From Nautilus pompilius (lineage: Eukaryota > Mollusca > Cephalopoda > Nautilida > Nautilidae), in contig JACATO010000310.1 of the NCBI GenBank assembly GCA_018389105.1, positions 62,001 through 126,000 on the forward strand: a stretch of 64,000 nt of DNA. Reading direction: 5' to 3'. A program made the translations under genes and the position numbers. The notes under the pieces were generated by a model. It was given only the letters and a program-made list of their open reading frames with translations. It was not told where the DNA came from and searched no databases. Below are positions 1 through 11,819 of this stretch, piece by piece (position 1 is the stretch's first letter; each line of letters opens with the position of its first letter).

Positions 1-449
1 AACAACAACTCGTAATCCCACCAGTTATGAGGTCAAGTAGATCTGAAGGCTGTCGGTCCTCTCTCACCTGGCTCATGCCAACCTCTGGAAGGAATCTTTC
101 TCGGAAGACTAAACTTTGTACCACCGCATATGCAAAGCGCCTACCGAAAGGGCCAGAGAGTCGCGGATCAAATTTCTCTCAGCGCGAGGCAGATTATTTT
201 TTGCCGTTTTTCTGCGAGTTCAACCCGTAAGCTGCTTCCATCGATCGAAGCCAAATGTTCGACCGCATTTAGAACAGCAAGTCCTCCATCGTCAGTTTTG
301 TCAATTCTGGTATTCAAGGTAAAGCGCGGGTCAAAATGAATAATTCTTAACAATGGCAACAAACATCGACAATGCCAAGGATATGAAGATGAGGTTATCC
401 TTTGGGTATCAAACGAAAAGTCGCATGCTGCTGAGCAGCTCCCTAGCAC
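1..449 (-). pseudogene. Frameshifted protein remnant, cut by the left window edge
   Basis: Read on the minus strand, an open frame runs from about 449 down to a TGA at 170-168. It includes a charged, protein-like stretch (EHLASIDGSSLRVELAEKR, then IICLALREI). Directly after the stop, a frame shifted by one base stays open to base 1. Its residues also look like real protein (SGPFGRRFAYAVVQSLVF, then FLPEVGMSQVREDRQP and DLLDLITGG). Two consecutive non-repetitive, amphipathic frames joined at one shift are what a once-coding region with a small indel looks like. The piece continues past the window. I do not recognise the family; a repeat-derived protein is the likeliest origin given the setting. 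The function is unknown. Confidence 0.5.
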
Positions 450-1276
450 TGCACTTTCAGAACTCTTTCCGACAACAATTTACTGATGATAAGATAGAAA
501 AACATACCTTTAAATTTCACATTCATTTGGATATGCTCACTGAAATTTACTCATTGACTGACAAAGTAGATACAAATCTATACATATAAATCTGATCAAG
601 AAGCAACTAGGGACGGGGGAACTAGAATACATATATGATACCTCAGCGGTGAGAAAACTAATAAAGCCATTTTACAGGTACCATTTTCAAAACCAAAAAA
701 AAAAAGACAGAATTTGGAGCCCTCGCATCTAACATGCCTAAAGAAAATTTTTGACAGAAAGATAGTGGTTCTTCCAGATGATTTATCGATGCTGAAATCC
801 CCTCAAAGTAGAATTAGACCAGCACTGGAACAACACTCGTGTGCTCTACAGAAGATACAAGATCCCTGAACGCTGCAGATTTGACAGAAATCAAAAAGAT
901 CACTTGGAAGAGCGAGGTAGCCGAGCACATTAAAGAAAAGTTTAGTCACGTACATCAAGGCCAAGACCATCGTCAAAATCACCTTCGAAAACAGATGGCT
1001 GGCTTCCCTTAATAACCACCAAGCTGACCCAATCAACTACCATAAATTACAGAGAGATCAAGTCAGTATTTTCTGCTTGAAAATAAGCCAAGCAGATTTA
1101 AAAGTGCAACTGTAGAAGCATTGTCACTGGAAATAGAGGGAAGGTCAGTGTGTAGAATGTCATCAAAGACAACTTAGTTTGATGTGCAAAACTGCCGCTC
1201 CATCTACCTAGAGGAAGCAACACCAGCCAGAAATTGTTAATTCCAAATGTAGAAATGATGTTTGAAGGAAAAAAGG

Positions 1277-1336
<60 letters not shown>

Positions 1337-2988
1337 TCTATGTGGCTAAATTTCACATAAGATTTAACTTAACAATTCTCTTGGACGAATTCATGTTTTC
1401 TCTACGAAGCCATAATCTATTTCCAATGAATAAAATAGTTTGGCGTAGGGGCTGATACCAATACTATTCTTCTCGGCAAATTGAAAGTAAGTCTGTTAGG
1501 AAGCCCGGAAGCGCATTATGGTCTAAGAAGTAGCTTTGGAAAAGTCAAGTGCGAGAGCAGCCAACTCTCAGAAACTCATCTGCCATATAGGCACCTATCT
1601 GGAAAAGAAAAAAAAGTATCTAACGGTTTGACTGATCCGCTACAAGACGGTGCAGCAAGAATTTCTGAGCAACTGGAATTATGACGGTGAAGTGACATTC
1701 TAACCTAACTGGTCGGAAGCTAAAATAATATGACCTCTTTGATTTCCCCCCTGACACAAAGGCGAAGATTGAACCCCGTTTAATGAATGCCCTTTCCCTT
1801 TCTTTTTCTCCCTACCAAATCGTTACCGGCATGCAAAAAAAAAAAAAAAAATACGAAGGTTCTGCAATGGCTTAGGCGAGTGTTTGGCATCGTTGGCACA
1901 GAGATGTATCGTGTTTGAACTGGAACAGAGACACGATCCGGATTTTTAAAAAGTGGTCTGCAGTACGGAAATTGGGGGTCTCCGCGTGACAGTGATGAGA
2001 ACTTTCCATGCAGCTCGGCTATTTGCAGGAGACGACACCGTCGGTGATAAATTGCAAAAAAAAAGATGCAGTCTCGAGAGGGTTAATATTCTGTGTCTAG
2101 CCAAAATGTAGCTTGCATCGCGTAGATTATCTACTTGGAACCGCTGAAGGAAGCATAAAAATGGATATCATAAAACGAAACCAGAAAACCGAACCTTCGA
2201 AAGTGGGGAAATTACGCTTTATAAACAAATAAAATGATTAGTCTGATTGTTGGAATGCAGCTGCCTGTGATAGATCTGCTGACAGGATTTCTACAAGAAC
2301 GTACGATTCTGAATATCATTCATGTGGTATTGTCGTCCGGAGCCGGCACACGACCTCTGTCGGCGACACGAGTGGGACACAAGTTAGCTGTGACGATGAG
2401 GACAACATTCAGAACACCGTCCGTGGTGAAGGAAATCGAAGGAAAGTCGTACTACTAAATACTGTACCTTGTCGTATTAACATAGCCACTCTCTCAATGA
2501 ATCAAACCTATTTCAAACGTATATTCATACACGCACGAACATACGCCACATCTAAATAGGAAAAAATTTACCGGTGTGCGACACTATCACCTACCTGGCT
2601 AGAATGTCTCTCCGTCAGCCCTGGGTCGTGTTAAAGGTCTCTCAGAGTGTGACCGAAGCAAAACGAAAGATCGCCAAAGATCATTTCATTTTTCGCAAAT
2701 CTATGGCCAATAATATCGTGGCAAATATCAACGCTGCAAAAAAAAAAAAAAGAAAGGCGAACTGAGAGGCCTGCAAGAAACTGGCCACGTCTCCACTCAC
2801 CGCCAAATTTCTCTCACTGATATCGTCCATGCAGCATGAATAATTTCTCTCATATACATCACTGCAGCATGAATGAGTCAAAGAACAGTGCAACGTCATC
2901 TCCACAGAATTGGCTACAGTGGGTGTGTATATGAGGAATAAAGCACTTGGTAAGATACAGTCAGAAGACGTCACTGACAAGACGCTTC
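450..2988. other. Intergenic stretch without a recognisable gene
   Basis: No frame here gives a recognisable domain. The only clear structure is a (CA)n microsatellite at 1278-1334 and several short A-runs near 690, 1836, 2056 and 2739. The open frames (for example 2234-2458 and 1481-1684) are short, have no neighbours in phase and no family resemblance that I can see. Composition is mixed, around 40% GC, with CpG present. Confidence 0.5.
1278..1334. repeat. (CA)n dinucleotide microsatellite
   Basis: An uninterrupted run of about 28 CA units. It creates artificial open frames of alternating T-H on the plus strand and C-V on the minus strand, which are not genes. Confidence 0.95.
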
Positions 2989-2990
2989 AG

Positions 2991-3706
2991 TATTGGCCGC
3001 AGGCGCTCTCCTTTAATGAGTCCAGGCTTCAGTAAGCGACTTTCTACCCAAATGTCTTCAGCCTACTGTCAAGCAAGGAGGCTAAGGAGTCATAAAATGG
3101 GCTCCAATTTGGCATGGCAAAAATACGGAACTGGTGTTTGTCAACGGACATCTCGATTTCGCCAGATATATTGCTATCTTAATGCTACTCACAAGGGCGG
3201 CCGGTTGGAAGGCTGCCGGATTGCCATGGTTGAGAACCAGAGTACGAATCTCGTTCGGACATTGTTTGGCGTACCCAGCTGCGTGGGTTCCATCCGGGCA
3301 CTGTTGTTTCTTGTCACGTCTAAAGATTGACAGCCCCAGTAGAATGTTTCAGGTCTGTGTGGTAAGGTAATTCTTACGTGGTTTGTATTTGATCGGGCTT
3401 AAGAACCCATAAGAGTAATTAAATACTTAACTCGCTTGGTCGCCAAGGCTGATGCGCCACATCTTACCATTCCAGCTCGCTGCTGCGAGATGTCCTTAGA
3501 CCCCAAATGTCAGGACAGGTTTCACCAAGGGGATGCTATCTACCATTGTACAAACAAGGCATGTATTGGAGGATGGCGCTACATACCACGCTTCTCATGT
3601 GACCAGCCTGGAAGATACATCAAGCATTCAACTTCTTCCGTGGGTATCCCAAAGCCCTGATATGATGTCGATCGAGCACCTGTGGGAGCGTCTGGCCGCC
3701 AGCTGA
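2991..3706 (+). pseudogene. Tc1/mariner-type transposase remnant interrupted by a SINE-like insertion
   Basis: Three blocks in transposase order lie on the plus strand. Bases 2991-3035 read YWPQALSFNESRLQ and then a stop; this resembles the first catalytic block of Tc1 transposases (usually xDESRF), here with N for D. From 3086 the frame reads GVIKWAPIWHG, then TELVFVNGHLDFARYI, matching the central GVMVWG...LN..RYI block. From 3572 to the TGA at 3704-3706 it reads DGATYHASHVTSLED, then LPWVSQSPDMMSIEHLWERL, the canonical D.A..H and SPD..PIEHLW C-terminal block. The second aspartate and final glutamate are visible, the first is lost. Between about 3190 and 3530 lies unrelated sequence that shares its tail with a SINE-like copy at 29.6 kb. 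Non-functional: stops, frameshifts and an insertion. Confidence 0.72.
3190..3530 (+). repeat. SINE-like insertion inside the Tc1-like remnant
   Basis: The segment contains a tRNA-promoter-like B-box region (AGTACGAATCTCGTTCGGAC, near 3240) followed by TGTTTGGCGT. Its end, near 3482-3520, reads GCTGCGAGATGTCCTTAGAC, then CCCAAATGTCAGGACAG. The copy at 29.36-29.67 kb has the same order: a GTTCGAACCCC B-box, TGTTTGGCGT, then GCTGCGAGATGTC and AGACCCCGAAAGTCAGGGCAG. Shared head and tail with divergent middles suggest one tRNA-derived SINE family. Boundaries are approximate and I could not find a target-site duplication. Confidence 0.5.
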
Positions 3707-5710
3707 GAGCAACCAGTCCACGTCGCGCCAATATAATGGAATTAAACTAAGCTCTCACACAGATATGTGGGATCTGGACTTAGACTGCGATACTCGTTAA
3801 CATTAGCATTGGTTCACAGTAAATCAGAGGCTAAAAACGACTTGATATCTGTCTTGGATTGCTCGTATTCCTTGCATTGCAATTCCGTTTAGTTTACAAA
3901 TGAATGTTTTACTTTCCGCATCATTCGTTTGTTTAACTAAAGATAATGAAATCTCATAGGAACAAAATGGCTGATTGGTGGCGTAACGTATCAAAGATAT
4001 TTTGAAATTTTTCTGCGGTTTGTATGTTGGTTTTTTTTTTTTTTCAGATGTAATTATTTCTAAGCGTTGACCTGTTGCTGGTAAAACTGTCTAAGGTAGA
4101 CAACAGTTGTTGCCCTTTCTTTGAGACCGAAGATGGCGCCACCGGTGATGCTCTTTCGGCAGAACTCACGCACAAACTGCTTATAGTGGAAATGACTTGC
4201 GCTGCATCATCCATACTGGCTCCCCACCCTTTGTTTCACTGGCAAGAAATCCCTACTAGAACTTTTTAATGTCTGATGTGGGACGAAACCAAAGTGTTTG
4301 GAAGAACTCACTTAGCCAGCTAAGACGGACGCAATACTTTCCTGGAAACAGACCGCGATATGCAGACTCACTTATCTAGTAGCATGGTATCATAAATAGC
4401 GGGTTAGTATTTAAATTACGTTCTGATTTGACAAACTGGATAAAGATTCTTCAAGCGCATCCATTAATTCTAGTTCAGTATACATCAAAAGCGAAAGGTA
4501 GTCTTAAAATTAATTAGCAATTGTAAGCAGTACTTTCAGTTTTCGTAACTACACTCGCAAAAAATCTAACCCTTAATTTTTGTTAATGGAGCCAAGAATT
4601 TTTAAATGGCAAAAATCGAATGTTATAAGGCCACACGGTTCATCATACATGCTTTGTGATGTTACAGTATTCAAGTTATAAAATAATATAAGGTTAGTAT
4701 GAAACTGACTAGTAAGTAGCACTGAAAGTTACTAGGAAGGTTCAAATGAAACCGGCCGTATAGCATTACGGCGATGCTATTTCAGGCTGGTTTCATTTGA
4801 ACGTCCCTGGTATACAAACCAGCACAGTATAGAGACAGAGAATAGACGGTTTCCACAGCATTTCGAATATCCTAAAATGTGTTGCTGTTCATCCAAGATG
4901 TGGGGGGAAAAAAAGGGACAAAATTCTACTTACTCGTGACCTCGCAATTTGTACCGGTTCTTTCCATCCTGCAAGCACGCGATAGATGACGAACAAAACT
5001 GTGTCTTGAAGGTTCTGAAGTTATCCGTGGCGAGAAAAGGACCAGCAAGCACTGAGAAACAAATGGTAATCATATCCGAATTTCGTGTGGATGGTAAACC
5101 TTTATTCATTGTTGTCGATGGTGTACGGGTCGTGTTAGCCGACTCTAGCCTTTACAGACATTCTCTCGTGTCGCAACAAAGTCTCAGTAATATTATCAAA
5201 ACCATGAAAGAGCAACAATCTATAGAAATACGCTAAATTTTCTGTAGCTTGTAGATCGTTCAAGATGGCGGCGACACGGCGCATTATAGAAAAAGTTTCA
5301 ACCTTCTAAAATACACGGTACACATGATATAAACACAGCATGAGACAGCTCCGACTGAAGAACAGATAACACTAGACAACAAAATGAAACTTTTTGTCTG
5401 CCACCGAGCAAAATGTAGGTGATCTTAGCTAAATTTTGGGTGCTGATTTCAAATCTGAAGTCAGAATTTGGCTTGGACGTCAGTTAGGTTTATGAGATAT
5501 GCATAGGCGGAATTTCACTACTGACGCTATATTATGACTTAGGTTACATGAACTATATAAAGCTTGAACAACAATATTTGGTATTCAAATGTTTACTGTG
5601 AAACATATTTGCCGTGATCAGACAACAGATGCATGAGAAAGACTGATAAAAGCAGTATGGAAGATATGGAACGCACTTAACTTACATAGTAGGTACATTC
5701 TTCCAAATGT
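3707..5710. other. Intergenic stretch; one foldback, otherwise nothing recognisable
   Basis: No coding region is supported. The 95-residue frame at 4949-5236 has ordinary-looking composition but no domain that I recognise and no flanking exon signals. A YY1-type site (AAGATGGCGGC) lies at 5262-5272. The inverted repeat at 4740-4802 is listed separately. Confidence 0.45.
4740..4802. repeat. Short foldback: 14-bp perfect inverted repeat with nested inner stem
   Basis: GTTCAAATGAAACC at 4740-4753 is exactly complementary to GGTTTCATTTGAAC at 4789-4802. Inside, ATAGCAT and ATGCTAT form a second 7-bp stem around a seven-base loop, and GGCC/GGCT next to the outer stem can extend it with a wobble pair. 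The whole unit is 63 bp. It could be a collapsed miniature inverted-repeat element or, if transcribed, a hairpin RNA. No target-site duplication is evident. Confidence 0.7.
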
Positions 5711-6647
5711 TCAAAAATATTTCAGACACTTGTTCTTGCGCTTATGTGAGGTATCAGTCTCCCTTTGGAGGAACCAACAGTAATCACCCATCATGTTGGG
5801 ATTGAATTTACTCTGATATCTACTTTGCATCACCTTTATGTCTTGGTGGAACCTTTCACTATGCTCATCATTGACAACCCCTAGACTAGTTGGAAAAAAA
5901 CTAAGATGCGAATGAAGAAAGTGCATCTTTAGAGACATCTTGGCCGCCATTCACTGATATGCCATTAGCATGTTTTCCACATACTCAGCAGAGTGCTCAG
6001 CTCTATATTTGCCAAGAAAGTTCTGTACAACTAAAATAAATGCTTCCCATGCTGCAGACTCCAGTGGGTTCACCTTATTTTTTTTTGAACCCGTCATCAC
6101 GCACGAGTTCTCGAATTTCGGGCCCCACAAAAATTCCTTCTTTGGTTTAGTTTCACTTTTGTCAGCACCAAACTTCTCTCAGGTACTTGAAGCCATCACC
6201 GTCTTTATCCATGGCTTTGACAAAGATTTTCAAAAGGTCGAGTTTGATATGAAGTGGCAGCGGAAGATAGACATTCTGAGGGTTTACCAATGGCATATGT
6301 TGCACATTGTACCTGCCAACTCTAGGTTCCTGTCGCATAGGCCAGTATTTTCGAGTGTAATGGTTGGCATCATCACGGCTGTTCCAAAGACACAAGAAAC
6401 ACATGTGTTTTGTGTACCCTGGCTGCAATCCGAGGAGGAGAGAAATAACTCTGAGATCACCACAAATTTTCCATTTATGATTTGAATAGCTCGTCACTTT
6501 CAAAAGGAGTTCCATCGACTCGTACCTCTCTTTCAAGCCAACTGCATGAGCTATAGGAACTGAAGATTTTTGGTTATCATGATTTAACAGCACAGCTTTA
6601 AGGCTTACTTTGCTACAGTATATGAATAACCTCCATTCATCAGTCAC
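5711..6647 (-). pseudogene. Broken copy of an uncharacterised repeat-associated protein family
   Basis: On the minus strand a 161-residue frame (6647-6162) begins TDEWRLFIYCSKVSLKAVLL and contains WKICGDLRVISLLLGLQPGY, then TKHMCFLCLWNSRDDANHY and VNPQNVYLPLPLHIKLDLLK. It is followed, after two or more frameshifts, by FVGPEIREL, AAWEAFILVVQNFLGKYRAE, then MSLKMHFLHSHLSFFPTSLG, HSERFHQDIKVMQSRYQ and MMGDYCWFLQRE down to 5711. From memory, proteins with this order of motifs (GD.K...LLG.Q.GYTK..CFLCLW.SR, then H.ERFHQDI) are multi-copy and unnamed in many invertebrate genomes, so a mobile-element origin is likely. The superfamily is not one I can name. The plus-strand frame at 5970-6485 is its shadow. 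Confidence 0.65.
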
Positions 6648-8280
6648 GTGCCATAACTAAAAACCGTGACGTCCTAGAGCAAAACGGTTTTCAGATTTGA
6701 GATCAGCGTGCGAAATACTACAAAGTGAGCGCGAATTGTTTCCGGTGGCAAAATCATCGTTGTCCAGTGTAATTTTACAAGACTGGGTCTAACATTTGTC
6801 ATTATCTCTTAAAAGCATTTACGGATTTATCGATCATCAATTGGATACTGATAAATTTTTAGATCGACTTCTTTTCTAACCGCCCCAGTGACTCTTGTAA
6901 AAATATATTTACAAAATTTGAATTCAGCTAAGCAAAAAATTTTCTAATAATAAAAACGGCTTAACAATAGAATGAAGCTAATCTATCCAATTAAAATCTA
7001 TCAAATGTATACATTTTTGTTATATAATGAATATCCCGATTAGAGCGCCTATTGATTTATTTAACTTCAGCTGTTAGAAATAGAATTGTGAAGTTATGTA
7101 AAACCCGTGTCGCGGTTGGAAAAATATTAACTTATTAAATTTTCTCGAGGAAAAAAATTTTTTGTTTTTTCTACACCAAATCACCTCGTGCTACTTAGTG
7201 CTGAGTTAGAAGATTAAATATAGGAATGCAGAGTTCAAACGGCACGTTACATAGTGTTGTGTGTGTCGGGACGACGCACACCTGCTGAGGATTTTATTTA
7301 TCCAAAATAACCAGTTCAAAAAAGAATGGTCGGCTGCAGATACGCTCCAGATACCAGCTACAGCAAATCGCTTTCCTAAATATCGCCAGATGTATGCAAG
7401 TTCGTGCTACGTAATTACACATATGTATAAGATGTAGAAAGAGAAGATGAAAGATTACAGATAATAAGAACGGAAACATCTCAATCTCCCCGGATACTGT
7501 TCTTCCGCGCAACATAGTTACTAAATAGAAACGTTAATTCCTTATTTCTCTCTCGGCCATTCTGTTAAAAATCCTGTTCTGTTTCCTCTAATCCGCATCT
7601 TCTCATCTCCTCTTTCAGGTTATTTCTTTAAACTGTTTATTAATAGTTTCTCTTGATAACAGTTACAAGAGATCGGTCGTTCTCTCTCGGTATGGTGCCG
7701 GGATATTTCATTTCTTCTCATGACCGTTCACGTTGGCGTATAATCTGTCAGCGACATTTTCAGTTATTTTAATTAATGGCGACCTTAGTTCAAGATATAA
7801 CCGAACTTATTCATTATTACAGCACAAAAACGAGTTTTGTTTCGTACATAGTTTCTACCTATAATGCCATTTGCCATTTTAATACATTTAATTTCGTATA
7901 CATTTTTTTAAAAAAAGCAAAAAATTTAAAAAAAGAATCTGAATTTTTTTTTTAAATTTTGAAATATTAATTAGAAATAAACAGAATTTGGCGATTTCTG
8001 GTTTCTCTTTTTGGAAACAACCAATCATGGCAGGCGAGGAACGGGGAATAACTTCGACAAGAAGCTTCCCCCGTTACAACTGTTCCACTTTTTGGAAAAC
8101 CTTTATCTATTTTTAAATATTTAGTATTAAAATTCTAGATTGAAATATTCCGAAATTACGACTTTATTTGTTTTAAATATTAAAAATAAACAGCAAATGT
8201 CTAAAACTAATAATAAACTAAATAATTTTAGTTGATGAAAAATCAGTCAGATGTTAATAGATAACTACATGACAACTATA
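6648..8280. other. AT-rich intergenic stretch, nothing recognised
   Basis: Low-GC sequence with A/T homopolymers (7150, 7910-7960). No open frame has a recognisable domain. Confidence 0.5.
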
Positions 8281-8405
8281 AAATATTATTAATAATAATA
8301 AAATAATAATAATAAAAATAATAATAATAAAATAATAAGAACAAAAATAATAATAACAAAAATAATAATAACAAAAATAATAATAATAAAAATAATAAGA
8401 ACATA
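8281..8405. repeat. Imperfect (AAT/AATAA)n microsatellite
   Basis: About 125 bp of AAT units interrupted by AAC, AAA and AAGAAC, indicating an old, decaying array. Confidence 0.9.
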
Positions 8406-8806
8406 GAACGGTTTGTAATTAAAATTATATGGGTTTCTGTTTAGGATATACCGAGCAAACTGGCAGTTTATGGAAAAATAAATACGTTAATAAGTTATCT
8501 AAAATTAAGCATTTTTCAAAATTATTAAGGTAAAAAAAAAAATTTTTTTTTTAAAGTCAGTTATTTAAAGTGAGGTAAATGTGTTTCCATCACTAGAATT
8601 TACATACAAACGACACCTGGTTAAACTGAGATACATTCATCTCAAAAACAACAACAACAACAATGAAATGCGTTTCTAAGTATTGCAACTGAAGCAAATC
8701 CCGTGGATTAAATAGATTAAGTTGCTTGCGTTGTTTTCAGTTTAGAGATTGGAAAGGGTAAAGAATGTTTGGATTAGCAAAGTAAGTTATGTATTTAATA
8801 TGATAA

Positions 8807-8857
8807 TACATACATACATAGATACATACATACTACTACTACTACTACTACTACTAC

Positions 8858-8906
<49 letters not shown>
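8807..8906. repeat. Compound (CATA)n-(ACT)n-(AAT)n microsatellite
   Basis: Three adjacent simple-repeat motifs in series: a short CATA run, roughly nine ACT units from 8831, then about 16 AAT units ending at 8906. The ordered motif switches point to successive slippage and point-mutation steps in one array. Confidence 0.93.
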
Positions 8907-8907
<1 letters not shown>

Positions 8908-9651
8908 CAATAAAAAAAAGAGTTCTGTTATATTTTTGAAGAAAAATTCAGGTCTTTCTCTTTTTTTTTCAAAACTGAAAGTAACCGGATTTAAGTTTGA
9001 ACTACTTTTGTTCCACTGGTTCGGTGGAAGGAGGAGGAGGAGGACGGATATCTATGCGTAAGAGGGCCGGTGAAATGGCGGAGCCTTGTCCGACAGCTCC
9101 CCTCGCGCTCCATCCTTTCATTTTTGCCGCCATTTTTATTATTTTCGGGTGACCCCCCCAAAAAAAAACCCCTCCACCGGACGGACAAACTTACGGACGG
9201 CTTTAAAAAATTTTTTTTAAAAATCGAAATAATCAAACCAGTCGATCAGTCGGTCGATCGGAAAACGTTTATTACTCACGCAGCACAGCTGTTTTCTGGC
9301 CGCCCCTGACCCCGACGGCAGTTCTCGCTTCTTTTTTTTTGTCCCTCGGCTGTCGCGCGGTTTTAATTGGCGCATGCGCAATGAAGGGAGAGAGAGAGAA
9401 AAAAAAACAACAACAACAAACAACAAACAACAACAAAAAAACTATTTAAAAAAAAAAAGAAAAAGAAAAGAAAAAAAAGACGGCGACTAAGAGGAAGCGG
9501 CGGTCAAGAGTTCGTGACCTCGCCTCCACCTCGTGCATGCTGTCGCGCGGTCGGGACTGTATAAAAAAAAAAAAAAACTGTGTTAATTATGCAGAGCTCC
9601 AGACGTGAACTCTGGAATGGATTCTATGCAAGCTCTGCTTGGTTGCACCGC

Positions 9652-9687
<36 letters not shown>

Positions 9688-9712
9688 TGATGATGATAAT
9701 AATAATAATAAT
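9652..9712. repeat. (AAT)n with internal (GAT)n
   Basis: A run of AAT units containing four GAT units in the middle, followed by AGTAATT and (AGT)n to about 9740. Confidence 0.92.
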
Positions 9713-10312
9713 AGTAATTAGTAATTAGTAGTAGTAGTGCTATTTTATATATCTGTGGCCGTCACAGCAATTATTGACTCGTCTCTCCCGTGATCCTAAG
9801 CATTTATTTAAACATTTAAAGCTGCCATTTACCAATCACGGACGTTCTAGCGAAGTAAATAAACAAAATACCCTTTAAAAAATCGCGAATAATATGCAGT
9901 TTTATCACAGATAATTTGTTCAGCTGTTAGGGATGTGTGTGTGTGTTTTTAGGGTAAATATCTTCTCTCTCTCCTCTGAGGAAGATAATGAAGCCAAGAG
10001 AATTTGTGACGAGTTTTTTTTTTTTTAAAGGCTAAGAAATATTTGCCTGATGCTCTTTAAATATTCTACTTCCGATCTGTTTTTGTTTTTTTGTTGTTTT
10101 TTTTTCCCCGCAATAATTAAAACATCTTGTAGCGGTGAGAAAAACATTTTGTGTATCTCTTGTGTAGGCATAGATTTCTAGACTACATCGTCTTGTAATT
10201 AGGCGTCCTGTGTCACCGCCCCCGCGCATTAATCTATCTATGTGAACAGTTATCTCACGAGCCCTTCACTCCTTAATTACCATCCAACCGAACCGGTTTC
10301 ACAGATAGTTTA

Positions 10313-10316
10313 TTCA

Positions 10317-10356
<40 letters not shown>
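10313..10356. repeat. (ATT)n microsatellite
   Basis: About 14 uninterrupted ATT units. Confidence 0.95.
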
Positions 10357-10357
<1 letters not shown>

Positions 10358-10479
10358 CTCTCTCTAAAAAATCTAATAAAACAGGATTTAAAAAAAAAAG
10401 AAACCCAACAATTTAAAAAACCTTACCTTCAAAAACGACTTCGCAATCCCTTTAAAACGTTTTCTCGGGCGCAGGGAGT

Positions 10480-10754
10480 CGCTGAAAGGTTGGGATGGAG
10501 AGAAGGGGGGGGAGGGAGAAGGCGCGAGTCAGGTTCGAAATGGATGCAGAGTTCGCATTCAGTTCACCGGAATCGCTCGCGTGTGTTTCAGCAGACGTGG
10601 AACGGGAGTAGTTTAGTTAGCGGTGGTTCACATCTTCTATCATCTGCTCGCGTGGTGGAATAGAGCTAGTAGTGGTGGCTGGCGGTGGTATATACCGCGT
10701 GTGTCACAGCGAGGCCGCCTATTTTCAGAGAGTCCGCCGCTAAATACAAACCAG
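10480..10754 (+). other. Possible non-coding first exon in CpG-rich DNA
   Basis: CpG-dense sequence contains an initiator-like TTCAGTT near 10559 and ends at CAG/GTAACC (10752-10758), which fits a 5' splice donor. It has no long coding frame and several upstream ATGs. This is the kind of sequence expected of a 5' untranslated exon of a gene with a long first intron, but nothing in the window confirms transcription. A purine block (GA)n follows directly after the donor. Confidence 0.22.
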
Positions 10755-11763
10755 GTAACCGTGTTGGGGGGAGGGAGGGAGAGAGAGAGAGAGAGAGAGC
10801 TGCTGCTGCTGCCGGGGCTAACGAACTAACGCGAGCGAGACAGCGGTTCTACCCGTCTCTTCTCGTCGCACCATAAACGAGATCGCAGGCGAGGAAATCC
10901 GAGAAATTATTCCTGAGATTTACCGTTTCCATAATTACTGCTACAAAGCGGCCAGGAGCGGGTGTGGGGAGAGTGGAAGAGGAAGAGGGGGAGGCGGGCA
11001 GCTGCATGAAAACGATTATTACTGATATATATATATATATATATATAATTAATTATCCTCGGCGTTATAAGACCATAGCGTAATAATTACACGAGAAAGA
11101 GTGCCCTAGAATATCTTTTTTTCTTTCCTTATCCGTAAGATTTCGGATGTATAATTCGAAATAACTCAAAATGTTTAGAATGTATTCAAATAATCGAGGT
11201 TATAAAACTACAGCGACCTTATTTCCCCACCCCCCCTTCACTGGAGACTACAACTGTATCCATCCATTATTATCCCGGCCTTCAAATACACAGACAAATC
11301 GATGGTTTAATCGGTTTCTACGATCAACTGATGGGAAGAAACGAACAAAACAACAACAAAAAAAAATGGTAACGGATAAAAACGATAAAAATAAGATGTT
11401 TTTTAAGAAAAACTGAATCTCGAGCAAGTTTTTTTTTTTTGTTGCTGCGGAAACCAAATTAAAACGTATCAGGGGTTTTATCTAAATATTACGAGCCGTT
11501 AAGCTGATGGTTGTATGCGTAATTTTGTTTGCTCAGTATAAAATTCGTGCGTTAAGCTGAGAGGCAAACAGAAAAATAAAGGTGGGGGCGACAGAATATC
11601 CTGATAATCTGGAGGAACAAGTCGGCCAGCCTCCCTCCAGCTACTCTCAGCGAAGTAATCATCATCGAACAAGTCATGTCCAAGTCATCTTATAAGCATA
11701 TTTCTCTCTCTCTCTCAGCGAACATAATCATAAAACAAGATTCCTCAGTAATAGCATCAACGT

Positions 11764-11766
<3 letters not shown>

Positions 11767-11817
<51 letters not shown>
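11767..11817. repeat. (AAT)n microsatellite
   Basis: About 17 perfect AAT units. Confidence 0.95.
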
Positions 11818-11819
11818 TC

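Noticed and set aside
5970-6485. 171-codon plus-strand frame
   Set aside because: It is the antisense shadow of the minus-strand remnant at 5711-6647, whose motifs are clear.
10559-10600. Initiator plus downstream promoter element pair
   Set aside because: An AGACGTG motif is present but lies about five bases further from the initiator than the fixed spacing of a downstream promoter element.
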